Of a DNA stretch of 14,680 nt, positions 1-6,549 are shown piece after piece (the stretch's first letter is position 1; each line of letters starts with the position of its first letter). The DNA is from Helicobacter sp. (lineage in GTDB: Bacteria > Campylobacterota > Campylobacteria > Campylobacterales > Helicobacteraceae). A program made the translations under genes and the position numbers. The DNA lies in the NCBI GenBank assembly GCA_014799985.1, contig JAAVGZ010000042.1:2023-16702 (forward strand), in the 5' to 3' direction. The notes beneath the pieces were generated by a model. It saw nothing but the letters and a program-made list of their open reading frames with translations, was not told where the DNA came from and made no database searches.

Positions 1-990
1 GCTCTTGTCCTCGTTTTTGTCGAGAATCTGCTTGAGTTCTCGAAAGTTTCTCGCCGCATAGCCAATGCGGTGGATATGCTTTACCATTTCTATATCATTA
101 CTTTCTAATGGCGCAAAAAAGATAGAGGGGCGCAAGGTGCTAAACGAAAAAGTATAGGCTGTGGTCGAAAAATCGGTGATGAGTTTTTGCGTTTGGGCAT
201 AGAATCCCGAGCCCGGCGTCTCATCAAAAATCAGCCGCGATTCGTTGGCAAAGCGATGCTTAAGCATGCCATACGATTCTGAAACTTTTTTCCAATATGC
301 AATTGGGTGAGGGCGATAGGCAATCTTTTGGTCTGTGTTTTCCAAAAGCCATTCGAGCAAATTTGCATCATACCCCGCACAAATGCTAGAAGCAAACAAA
401 GAATCCACAACGCGAAGAGTTGGAGCATAGGTGATTCTATCGGGCTCTTGCGTTGGCGTTTGGGCGAGCGAGCTATCAAACTTTGGATAGCCACCATAAA
501 TCAATTGGTTTGTGAAGTTGGGGTGTAGCCGCCCATAGCATTCTACAAAAATTTTGCTTGGCGCAATGACATAATCATGCGGAGCAACTTTGGGTGCTTG
601 CAGCATTGAATGGGGCATTAAAATACGCGTTGCTGTTTTGCTCAAAAAGTCATCTGGAACACCAATCAAATGCCTTGAATCCATTTCAATCATGAGGTCG
701 ATTTCTTTTAGGTCAATCTGGATTGGCATATTCCCTTCAGGAGTGTTGACCAACCAAGCCACAGAAACGGTGGATGCAAATTGCGATTCAAAATCAGCAG
801 GCATTGGGGAACATTTTGCGAGAATCACATGATGTTTCTCGGCGAGTTTTTTGGCGAGAGTTCCTAGCTGTTTATAATAATTTCCTATCGGAAGAAAGAA
901 CACGATGTTTTTCTTTGTTGGCGAAAGAAGCCCCTTAACCTTTTCCACCAAATCCGCTTCGATATTGCGCACTTGTTGTTCAAAGCTCAT
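1..990 (-). CDS. TagF/TagB-like (CDP-glycerol) glycerophosphotransferase, 3' end off window
   Basis: A reading frame stays open from an ATG at 990-988 to the left edge, giving 330 visible residues with no stop, so the C-terminus is missing. It has the layout of the Glyphos_transf (PF04464) GT-B fold: a hydrophobic strand near residues 28-34, PHSM at 126-129 (where the family has an HG histidine), GYPKFD at 167-172 (family GYPRND), YAPT at 188-191, RPHP at 226-229, and ITDFSTTAYTFSF at 271-283 (family ITDYSS). Family members transfer polyol-phosphate units from CDP-polyols onto teichoic-acid-like or capsular glycans at the cytoplasmic face of the inner membrane. The real donor and acceptor here are unknown. 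The start overlaps the previous gene's stop (ATGA, 990-987), implying translational coupling. The upstream gene is a half-length paralogue. Base composition seems more AT-rich by eye than the central genes. The family call is fairly firm; substrate specificity is not. Confidence 0.8.
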   Translation of the reverse strand, partial: MSFEQQVRNIEADLVEKVKGLLSPTKKNIVFFLPIGNYYKQLGTLAKKLAEKHHVILAKCSPMPADFESQFASTVSVAWLVNTPEGNMPIQIDLKEIDLMIEMDSRHLIGVPDDFLSKTATRILMPHSMLQAPKVAPHDYVIAPSKIFVECYGRLHPNFTNQLIYGGYPKFDSSLAQTPTQEPDRITYAPTLRVVDSLFASSICAGYDANLLEWLLENTDQKIAYRPHPIAYWKKVSESYGMLKHRFANESRLIFDETPGSGFYAQTQKLITDFSTTAYTFSFSTLRPSIFFAPLESNDIEMVKHIHRIGYAARNFRELKQILDKNEDKS

Positions 991-1475
991 AAGAGACTCC
1001 TTGCAAGAAAGTCGCCAATCTTTTGGCTCGGAGTAGAATCATGCACACAAAAGAGAACCTTTTCTCTAAGAGATTCGAGGCTATGCGCAAAGATTCCAAA
1101 GATATTCAGCACCGCAAACTGCGGCGAATCGAGCGTGATACCACTAAATGCGGGCAAGAAAAAGATAACGGGCTTTTGGTAATAAAACGCATAAGCATAG
1201 GCGATGTGCGAGGTTGTCGTTACCATGCAGCATGTGTCTTGCAGATTCTGTAAGGAATCGATACGGGAGATTCTGCCCGTATGATGCAGCGCATCAAGGG
1301 CAGCTTGGGTTACATTTTGTGGGTATTTGGATAAATAGCAAATCTCTACGCCAGCATCTTCGGAAACATCGCACAATGTCTCCAAAACTTGGACATCAAA
1401 GCCCTGCGCAATATTAGTGAGATTGTAATCTTGGTCTTGATAAAACCGACCAACAGGCGCATACGCAATCTGCAT
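987..1475 (-). CDS. Half-size TagF-like protein (C-terminal GT-B domain only)
   Basis: This is a 162-residue protein starting at ATG 1475 behind an AAGGAGA ribosome site, 9 bases after the nspC stop and in the same frame as nspC. It aligns by eye with the second half of the downstream full-length protein. IAYAPVGR (3-10) matches ITYAPTLR, VTTTSHIAYAYAF (85-97) matches ITDFSTTAYTFSF, KPVIFFLP (101-108) matches RPSIFFAP, and FGIFAHSLESLREKV matches the closing helix. The spacing between the first two motifs is 82 residues, against 85 in the neighbour. The whole acceptor-side N-terminal half is absent. The conserved HP pair is replaced (YLSKYPQN where the neighbour has YRPHP), and the Asp of ITD is a Thr. 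It is therefore unlikely to be an independent transferase. It could be a non-catalytic partner of the neighbour or a decaying duplicate. The good ribosome site and the ATGA coupling suggest it is translated. Confidence 0.75.
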   Translation of the reverse strand: MQIAYAPVGRFYQDQDYNLTNIAQGFDVQVLETLCDVSEDAGVEICYLSKYPQNVTQAALDALHHTGRISRIDSLQNLQDTCCMVTTTSHIAYAYAFYYQKPVIFFLPAFSGITLDSPQFAVLNIFGIFAHSLESLREKVLFCVHDSTPSQKIGDFLARSLL

Positions 1476-1484
1476 TGTCTCTCC

Positions 1485-2627
1485 TTAGCTATTTCTTTCT
1501 TTGTAATGCTCATACCCAAACTCGCGCAAAAGCTTGAAGCTGCCATCGCTGCGCAACATGCCAATCGAAGGCAGCGGGATTCCGTTGAAGGTGTTGTTTT
1601 TCACAATCGTATAATGAATCATGTCCTCGAAAATCACCTCATCGCCAATCTCAATCGCCGATTCGAAGCTATAATCGCCAATCACATCGCCCGCGAGGCA
1701 TGTCGGCGCGCCAAAGCGATAGGTGTAGGGCAGCATTCCCGGCTCGGCGCTCCCGCGTATCATCGGGCGATAGGGCATTTCGAGGCAGTCGGGCATGTGC
1801 GCGCTCGCGCTCACATCGAGAATGGCAATCGGCATGGTGTTGTAGGTGATGTCGAGCACAGTGCCCTTGAGAAAGCCGCATTGCCAGCCCACAGCCTCGC
1901 CCGGCTCGAGATAAACATCAATCCCGCCATGGCGGGCGCGGAAATCCTTAATGATTTCTATTAAAAGATTCACATCATAATCCTTGCGCGTGATATGATG
2001 CCCGCCGCCGAAATTCACCCATTTCATGCGGTCAATCAAATGCCCAAAATGCAGCTCGAAATGCTCAAGCGTGCGTTGCAAAGCATCGCTATTTTGCTCG
2101 CAATGCGTATGGAAATGCAGCCCGCTCACGCCCTCGAGCTCGCATTTGTGCAGCTCTTCGGGGACGATTCCGAGCCTGCTGCCCTCGATGCATGGGTTAT
2201 AGATGGGCGGCGAAACTTCGGAATACAGCGGGTTTAGGCGGATTCCGCAATCAATCTTGCGCTCCGCGCCCAAAACCTTGCGCTTGAATCGTTGCAGCTG
2301 CGTGGGCGAGTTGAAGATGATATGGTCGGCAATCGGCAGCAGCGCGTCTATCTCGCTCTCTTTGAACGCGGGCGAGTAGACGCAAATCTCGCCACCCTTA
2401 AACTCCTCTGCGCCAAGCCGCGCCTCATAAATGCCGCTTGCTGTGATTCCGTGTAGGTATTCTGCCACAAGCGGAAAACTGCGCCACAGCGCATAACCTT
2501 TAAGCGCAAGCAGAATCTTCGCGCCGCTTTGCTCGCTCACATGGCGCAAAATCTTGAGATTCGCGCGCAACAAATCCTCGACAAGAACATAGCAGGGCGA
2601 GGGAATCTCGGGGTAACGTATTTTCAC
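1485..2627 (-). CDS. nspC: Carboxynorspermidine/carboxyspermidine decarboxylase
   Basis: This PLP-dependent, alanine-racemase-fold decarboxylase performs the last step of the alternative spermidine/norspermidine route, decarboxylating carboxy(nor)spermidine in the cytoplasm. At 380 residues it has the normal family length. Visible landmarks are the PLP lysine K43 in LALKGYALW, HFHTHCEQ at 171-178, the phosphate-binding GGGHH at 207-211, EPGE at 241-244, and the catalytic cysteine in CLAGDVIGDYSF (C310, D314). The start is GTG at 2627, chosen because AAGGAG lies 5 bases upstream and the N-terminus matches the family. The 45-base gap to tsaD contains a weak -10-like TACAAT (minus strand, 2652-2647), so a supplementary promoter is possible but unproven. 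H. pylori HP0020 and C. jejuni carry orthologues, and in C. jejuni this pathway makes spermidine. The next gene begins 9 bases after its TAA. Confidence 0.95.
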   Translation of the reverse strand: MKIRYPEIPSPCYVLVEDLLRANLKILRHVSEQSGAKILLALKGYALWRSFPLVAEYLHGITASGIYEARLGAEEFKGGEICVYSPAFKESEIDALLPIADHIIFNSPTQLQRFKRKVLGAERKIDCGIRLNPLYSEVSPPIYNPCIEGSRLGIVPEELHKCELEGVSGLHFHTHCEQNSDALQRTLEHFELHFGHLIDRMKWVNFGGGHHITRKDYDVNLLIEIIKDFRARHGGIDVYLEPGEAVGWQCGFLKGTVLDITYNTMPIAILDVSASAHMPDCLEMPYRPMIRGSAEPGMLPYTYRFGAPTCLAGDVIGDYSFESAIEIGDEVIFEDMIHYTIVKNNTFNGIPLPSIGMLRSDGSFKLLREFGYEHYKERNS

Positions 2628-2672
2628 AATCTCTCCTTCATCTCATATTGTAATGCTTATGGGCAAATCGTT

Positions 2673-3665
2673 TCAAAACACATGCTCGGTTCGCGCCACA
2701 GCGCCTAGCGCAAGCGGGTGAAACTCGCGCAACAAATACGATTGCACGCCAAGCCGCCCAATCATCGCGGCATTGTCGCTGCAAAAGGGAAGCGGGGCGA
2801 GCAAGAGCTCCTTGCCGTTTTGGCGCAGCAGGCTTTGCAAGGATTCGCGCAGCAAGAGATTCGCGCTCGCGCCACCAACGAGCCCAAAGCGCGCATAGCG
2901 ACTCTGGCGCAAAAACCGTGCGACTTGTTGCAACAAATGCGCCACAGCAACGCGCTGAAAGCTCGCGCAGATGTCTGCCTTGTCTTGCTCGCTTAGCGGT
3001 TGTGGCAGATTCGCAATCGCGAGGCGCACGCTGTTTTTGAGCCCCGAAAAGCTAAAGGCGATGTTGGGGTGATGTGCGAGCGGAATCGTGAACGCAAAAC
3101 GTGAATCATCGCCCTTCTGTGCGAGCGATTCGACAATCGCGCCGCCCGGGTAGCCAAGCCCCAGCATCTTCGCGACCTTGTCAAAGCTTTCACCAAAGCT
3201 ATCATCGAGGCTCGCGGCGACAATCTCGCATTTCTCGTGGCAGTGGGCATGCAACAAGAGCGTGTGCCCGCCCGAGACGAGCAAGACATCGAGCGGAAAC
3301 AGCGCGGGCTTCTCCAAAAAAAGCGAGTAGATGTGCCCCTTGAGGTGGTGTGCGGCAATCAGCGGAACGCGCAAACAAAGGCAGAGCGCGTGCGCCATCG
3401 CGATTCCTTCGAGCAAGGTAATGGCAAAACCGGGTGTGTGGGTTACCGCAACGGCAGAAACGCGCGGCAAAAACGGGGAGCAAGCAGCCAGCACGCGCGG
3501 CAATGCAACGGCGTGCAGTCGACTCGCGATTTCGGGCACAACCCCGCCATGCGGGGAATGCTCGGCATCTTGGGAGATTTTTTGGTGAAACGCAATGCGT
3601 AAGCTCTCAATCTCTGTGATAGCAATCGAGCTGTCATCACAGCTGCTTTCAATGCTTAGAATCAC
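2673..3665 (-). CDS. tsaD: tRNA N6-adenosine threonylcarbamoyltransferase
   Basis: TsaD transfers the threonylcarbamoyl group to A37 of ANN-decoding tRNAs, working with TsaB and TsaE, and is usually essential. The 330 residues begin ILSIESSCDD, the canonical N-terminus. The metal-binding HxxxH is H107-LKG-H111, GGHT lies at 132-135, DDSFGESFDKVAK at 154-166, then GLVGGASANLLLRES, and FCSDNAAMIG near the C-terminus carries the conserved Asp/Asn. The start is GTG at 3665. I see no convincing Shine-Dalgarno sequence in front of it, and the previous stop is only 5 bases away, so translation probably depends on re-initiation after the upstream gene. The gene is slightly shorter than E. coli TsaD but has all landmark motifs. 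Confidence 0.96.
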   Translation of the reverse strand: MILSIESSCDDSSIAITEIESLRIAFHQKISQDAEHSPHGGVVPEIASRLHAVALPRVLAACSPFLPRVSAVAVTHTPGFAITLLEGIAMAHALCLCLRVPLIAAHHLKGHIYSLFLEKPALFPLDVLLVSGGHTLLLHAHCHEKCEIVAASLDDSFGESFDKVAKMLGLGYPGGAIVESLAQKGDDSRFAFTIPLAHHPNIAFSFSGLKNSVRLAIANLPQPLSEQDKADICASFQRVAVAHLLQQVARFLRQSRYARFGLVGGASANLLLRESLQSLLRQNGKELLLAPLPFCSDNAAMIGRLGVQSYLLREFHPLALGAVARTEHVF

Positions 3666-3670
3666 AGAAA

Positions 3671-4351
3671 TTAGGCTTCGACATTCAATGCAGACTGTGC
3701 GCTTTGCAATTCCTCAATGCGTTTGTTGACCTTTTCGAGCGCAAGCTTGACGGTCTCTTGGCTGATGTCGGGCAAATCGCCACCCCAAAGCTTGCTCGCC
3801 TCTTTGAGCCCGCGCTCGATTCCCTCGAGCCCCTTTTGGAGCTTGTTCAAGTCATCGCCAGCGCCCATAATGACGAAGTCGGCGATACGACTTGCTGTGT
3901 TGTCTTTGCCAAAATAGCCATCGTCTGCAATCAGCGCTTTTGCTTCGTCCGCTGTGAGGCTGCCAAGTGGCTTGCCTTTGTAGCCAATCGATTCTGCGTC
4001 AATGCTGTTGAGCAATGTGCGAATCGCACTTGTGTCGCCGCTGCTAAGGGCAGATTGTGCGCCGAGGTTGTTTTGCGAGTTCGCTGTCGAACCCATGAGG
4101 AACTGCATCGCGTATTCTTGCGAGAGCAGTTTCGCGTCAATCTTCGCCGCACGTTTCATGACGGCTTCCTTGCCTTCTGTGGTATCGAGGTCAACACCGC
4201 TTAGCAATGTATTGCCTTTTTGAATCTGCGATTCTTCTTCGCCCTTAATCGAATTTTTCGAATCGGTAACCGTCTTTGGCTTCTCGCCATTCACGAGCCC
4301 TGCGCCCACGAGATTGTTCAAGACGTTTTTTGATGTTGATGTAACATCCAT
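3671..4351 (-). CDS. Conserved hypothetical protein, first gene of the tsaD-nspC operon
   Basis: The frame stays open to 5056, but the real start is ATG 4351, behind GGAGGA with a 7-base spacer and just downstream of a promoter. The sequence before it is antisense to aguA. The product is 226 residues, without a signal peptide or membrane segment, and acidic to neutral. Residues 1-60 look flexible and polar (DVTSTSKNVLNNL, then a lysine/glutamate-rich stretch). The centre is helical, around a conserved-looking block SLTADEAKALIADDGYFG (131-148) followed by NTASRIADFV. Residues 165-222 form amphipathic helices that could be coiled coil. It resembles, from memory, an uncharacterised Helicobacter/Campylobacter family next to gcp/tsaD (HP1588-like, sometimes labelled 'hydrogenase-4 component G'). 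The TADEAK...DGYFG...RIADF pattern also recalls DUF5610-type proteins. Neither match was checked, and I assign no function. It is 5 bases from tsaD and probably sets tsaD translation. Confidence 0.85.
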   Translation of the reverse strand: MDVTSTSKNVLNNLVGAGLVNGEKPKTVTDSKNSIKGEEESQIQKGNTLLSGVDLDTTEGKEAVMKRAAKIDAKLLSQEYAMQFLMGSTANSQNNLGAQSALSSGDTSAIRTLLNSIDAESIGYKGKPLGSLTADEAKALIADDGYFGKDNTASRIADFVIMGAGDDLNKLQKGLEGIERGLKEASKLWGGDLPDISQETVKLALEKVNKRIEELQSAQSALNVEA

Positions 4352-4374
4352 GTTTTTATCCTCCGTATATTCAA

Positions 4375-4390
4375 GATATAGTACTATATC
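4375..4390. promoter_or_regulatory. Perfect 16-bp palindrome / overlapping divergent promoter
   Basis: GATATAGTACTATATC reads identically on both strands and is centred between divergent starts at 4351 and 4428. Each strand contains TATAGT, one mismatch from the -10 consensus TATAAT, so the site could be two overlapping -10 elements. The symmetry also fits an operator for a dimeric regulator. Predicted leaders are about 25 bases leftward and about 38 bases rightward. The palindrome is direct observation; the promoter or operator role is inference. Confidence 0.55.
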
Positions 4391-4427
4391 GACATTTTGA
4401 TTAATCGCTAAAGGGGAAAAACGAAAA

Positions 4428-5468
4428 ATGCAAAAAATGTTTGCCGAATGCGAGCCAAACGCCCTTGATTGCGTGCTTTTGGTGATGCCCCATGCCGATT
4501 CTGATTGGGCGGCATATCTCGATGAAGCGCAAGATTGCGTGCGCAACATCGCGCAAGCCGTTGCGGTGGATACAGATTGCGTTGTTGTGCTGCCACCGCA
4601 TGCGCAAGGCGCGCAGAATCCGCTCGGCGCGCTTGCCACGCACCCGCGCGTGCATGCGCTCTTTGCGCCAACCAACGACACATGGGCGCGCGATTTCGCG
4701 CCGCTTTGTGTGCAAAAAGGCGATTCTCTCGCGCTGCTCAAATACCGATTCAACGCGTGGGGCGAGAAGTTCGAATCCGCACTCGACAACGAGCTCGCGT
4801 TTGCGCTTGACGCGCAGGGGCTCTGGCGCTGTCCGCTCGTGCCAAGCGAACGCGTCTTGGAGGGCGGGAGCATCGAGCACAACGGCGCAGGGACATTGCT
4901 CACCACGACAAGCTGCCTGCTGCACCAAAAGCGCAACCCGCATTTGAGCAAAGCGCGAATCGAAGAATGGCTGTGTGCCGAGCTTGGCGCGCAACAAATC
5001 CTATGGCTCACGCATGGATTCTTGAAAGGAGATGATACCGATTGCCATATTGACAATCTCGCGCGGTTTGTTGACTCAAAAACAATTGTTTATGTCCATT
5101 GCGAGGACAAAAATGACGAGCATTACGAATCGCTGCAAAAAATGCGCGAAGAATTGCGCGCCTTTCGCGATTGTGCGGGCAATCCCTTCGCGCTCGTTGC
5201 GCTGCCCTTTTGCGAGCCGCTCTACTATGAGGGCGAGCGCCTGCCTGCGAGCTATGCGAATTTTCTCATGTTGCAAAATCGGATTCTGCTGCCCACCTTT
5301 GGCAGCGAGCGCGACAAAGAGGCACAAAGAATCCTGCAACAGCACACGGGCAGAGAGGTCGTGCCCATCGATTGCCGCGTGCTCTTGCGCCAACATGGCG
5401 GGCTGCATTGCATGAGCATGCAATTTGTGCGCGGAGCAATCGCGCTTCACAATCTCAAGCGATTCTAA
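4428..5468 (+). CDS. aguA: Agmatine deiminase
   Basis: AguA hydrolyses agmatine to N-carbamoylputrescine and ammonia, feeding putrescine synthesis. H. pylori HP0049 is an orthologue. The 346 residues show the peptidyl-arginine-deiminase-type fold signatures: NDTWARDFAP (83-92), NAWGEKF (109-115), LEGGSIEHNG (144-153), the GDDTDCHIDN block (201-210, catalytic His207), LPASYANF (272-279), and the nucleophile C328 in HGGLHCMSMQ. The start is ATG 4428, with AAGGGG about 11 bases upstream. A second in-frame ATG at 4437 is a possible alternative. The gene is transcribed away from the operon containing nspC, a later enzyme of the same polyamine route. The palindrome at 4375-4390 lies between them. 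Its stop overlaps the stop of the convergent gene by 4 bases (5465-5468), leaving no room for a separate terminator. Confidence 0.95.
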   Translation: MQKMFAECEPNALDCVLLVMPHADSDWAAYLDEAQDCVRNIAQAVAVDTDCVVVLPPHAQGAQNPLGALATHPRVHALFAPTNDTWARDFAPLCVQKGDSLALLKYRFNAWGEKFESALDNELAFALDAQGLWRCPLVPSERVLEGGSIEHNGAGTLLTTTSCLLHQKRNPHLSKARIEEWLCAELGAQQILWLTHGFLKGDDTDCHIDNLARFVDSKTIVYVHCEDKNDEHYESLQKMREELRAFRDCAGNPFALVALPFCEPLYYEGERLPASYANFLMLQNRILLPTFGSERDKEAQRILQQHTGREVVPIDCRVLLRQHGGLHCMSMQFVRGAIALHNLKRF

Positions 5469-6460
5469 TACGGCGTGCGAATCGTGCGGCGCGGCGCGTC
5501 AGGCGGCGGGGTCAAGTCTTGCTCTGCATTGGGCGAATCGGGGCGCTCGAGATACTGAAACTCCGTTGCGGGCGGGAGAATCACGGGGTCATCGCGGATA
5601 ATGTCAAGCGACATCACCGTTGCGCGAATGGAATCGGCGGGGATATAGCCCACGAGCGCCTTTGCGCCCGATGTTTCGTTCGGTGGGAAAAAGATGACCT
5701 TGACCCAGCCGCTAGCCGCCTCGCTCGTCTTGTGCGCCGCGCTCACTCCAAAGTCAATCGGATAGCCGTTGTGCCCCCAATGGTTGGAATAGTCGCCATC
5801 GAGGCGATACAAAAAGCCATAGTTTTGCGCTTGGGGCAGAATCGTTGCGAGCACATCGCCTTTGGGCGTCTTGCGCAACAAAAGCTTGCTGTGCTCGGGC
5901 TTGAGCAAAATGCGCTCGTAGGCAAAATGCGTGTCGCCATAGAGTTGGCTATAGTCCTGCTTGTCGCTCAAGCTCTCATTGATTTTGTCGTGCAGCTCGA
6001 TGTTGCGCGCCTTGATTTCATAAATCCAGCCCCCATTACACGCGCTGCCAGCGGGCACAAAGCCATAGAAATTGCCCTTCACGAAGAATTGCACCTCGCC
6101 AAGCAAGCCTTCTTTGTACCAATCGGGCAGCTTCTGCTCGAGCTCCTGATAGAGCGCGTCATCGCCGCGAATGTTGACCTTGATGGGGTCGCCGCCATAG
6201 AACAGCACGCCGCTCAACAACCGCTTGCTCTCGGCATCGGGCTCGAAAAACAAGACGCTGCTAAGCCCCTTGCAATCAATCTTGTTGGGCGCGCGATTCT
6301 TAAACACAAGCTGCCCCGAAAGGAAAAATTCCTGTGTGCAATCCTTGCTGCCGCTCCAGCAATCGCGGGCGACAAAGGGCAGGGCGGGCACATTTGCGGC
6401 ATGGCAAACGGAGGCAAATAAAAAAGTGCAACACAAAATGGGGGCAATTCTGCACAACAT
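5465..6460 (-). CDS. Secreted (periplasmic) protein with SH3-like region
   Basis: The frame opens at TTG 6475, but I choose ATG 6460 because AGGAGA lies 6 bases upstream of it and the first 21 residues then form a clean signal peptide: MLCRIA, a hydrophobic core, and cleavage after CHA (A21). The product is 331 residues and probably periplasmic. Its cysteines in the mature N-terminal half (DCWSGSKDC, IDCKG, SACNGG) suggest disulfides. Residues around 190-275 carry turns typical of bacterial SH3 domains, such as GDVLATILPQ, SGWVKVIFFPP and VGYIPADSI, which often bind cell wall. The C-terminus is proline-rich and low in complexity (PPPDAPRR). I do not recognise an exact family, and an envelope role is inferred only from the signal peptide and the SH3-like segment. 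It is convergent and overlapping with aguA, and divergent from the methyltransferase operon. Confidence 0.8.
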   Translation of the reverse strand: MLCRIAPILCCTFLFASVCHAANVPALPFVARDCWSGSKDCTQEFFLSGQLVFKNRAPNKIDCKGLSSVLFFEPDAESKRLLSGVLFYGGDPIKVNIRGDDALYQELEQKLPDWYKEGLLGEVQFFVKGNFYGFVPAGSACNGGWIYEIKARNIELHDKINESLSDKQDYSQLYGDTHFAYERILLKPEHSKLLLRKTPKGDVLATILPQAQNYGFLYRLDGDYSNHWGHNGYPIDFGVSAAHKTSEAASGWVKVIFFPPNETSGAKALVGYIPADSIRATVMSLDIIRDDPVILPPATEFQYLERPDSPNAEQDLTPPPDAPRRTIRTPY

Positions 6461-6489
6461 CAAAGTTCTCCTCAATATGATAGAATGTT

Positions 6490-6495
6490 ATTATA
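6490..6495 (-). promoter_or_regulatory. -10 element for the SH3-like protein gene
   Basis: On the minus strand this reads TATAAT, an exact consensus -10, preceded by GC as in TGCTATAAT. A transcription start about 7 bases downstream would give a leader of roughly 23 bases containing the AGGAGA ribosome site of the ATG at 6460. No clear -35 is visible, which is normal for Helicobacter/Campylobacter sigma-70 promoters. Confidence 0.6.
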
Positions 6496-6516
6496 GCATT
6501 GTCTGTATTTTTTTGG

Positions 6517-6522
6517 TAGAAT
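6517..6522 (+). promoter_or_regulatory. -10 element for the methyltransferase operon
   Basis: TAGAAT preceded by a T-rich run and GG (TTTTTTTGGTAGAATAAAGG) is the type of -10 with an upstream T tract seen in this phylum. It lies 28 bases before the TTG start at 6550 and faces away from the minus-strand TATAAT at 6495-6490, forming a compact divergent pair. Confidence 0.55.
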
Positions 6523-6549
6523 AAAGGAAACTCTCAAAGAGGAGCGGTA

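Noticed and set aside
1..1475. Capsule or teichoic acid gene cluster
   Set aside because: Only two family members are visible, one of half size, and no CDP-polyol synthesis or export gene is in the window.
1389..1964. 191-codon plus-strand frame opposite nspC
   Set aside because: It is antisense to the conserved C-terminal half of NspC; the His/Ala-rich product has no recognisable fold.
4401..4997. 198-codon minus-strand frame inside aguA
   Set aside because: It is antisense to a gene with every catalytic motif intact, and I see no motif in its product.
4352..5056. N-terminal 235-codon extension of the gene at 3671-4351
   Set aside because: It is antisense to aguA and crosses the divergent promoter. 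The Ser/Cys-rich composition is typical of a shadow, and a strong ribosome site marks ATG 4351 as the start.
5372..6421. 349-codon plus-strand open frame
   Set aside because: It is antisense to the SH3-like gene, which has a promoter, ribosome site and signal peptide. The product is a low-complexity Ala/Arg/Ile-rich sequence typical of a shadow frame in GC-rich DNA.
6461..6475. TTG start for the SH3-like protein at 6475
   Set aside because: The TTG overlaps the ribosome site that serves ATG 6460, and the extra five residues are charged and precede a complete signal peptide.
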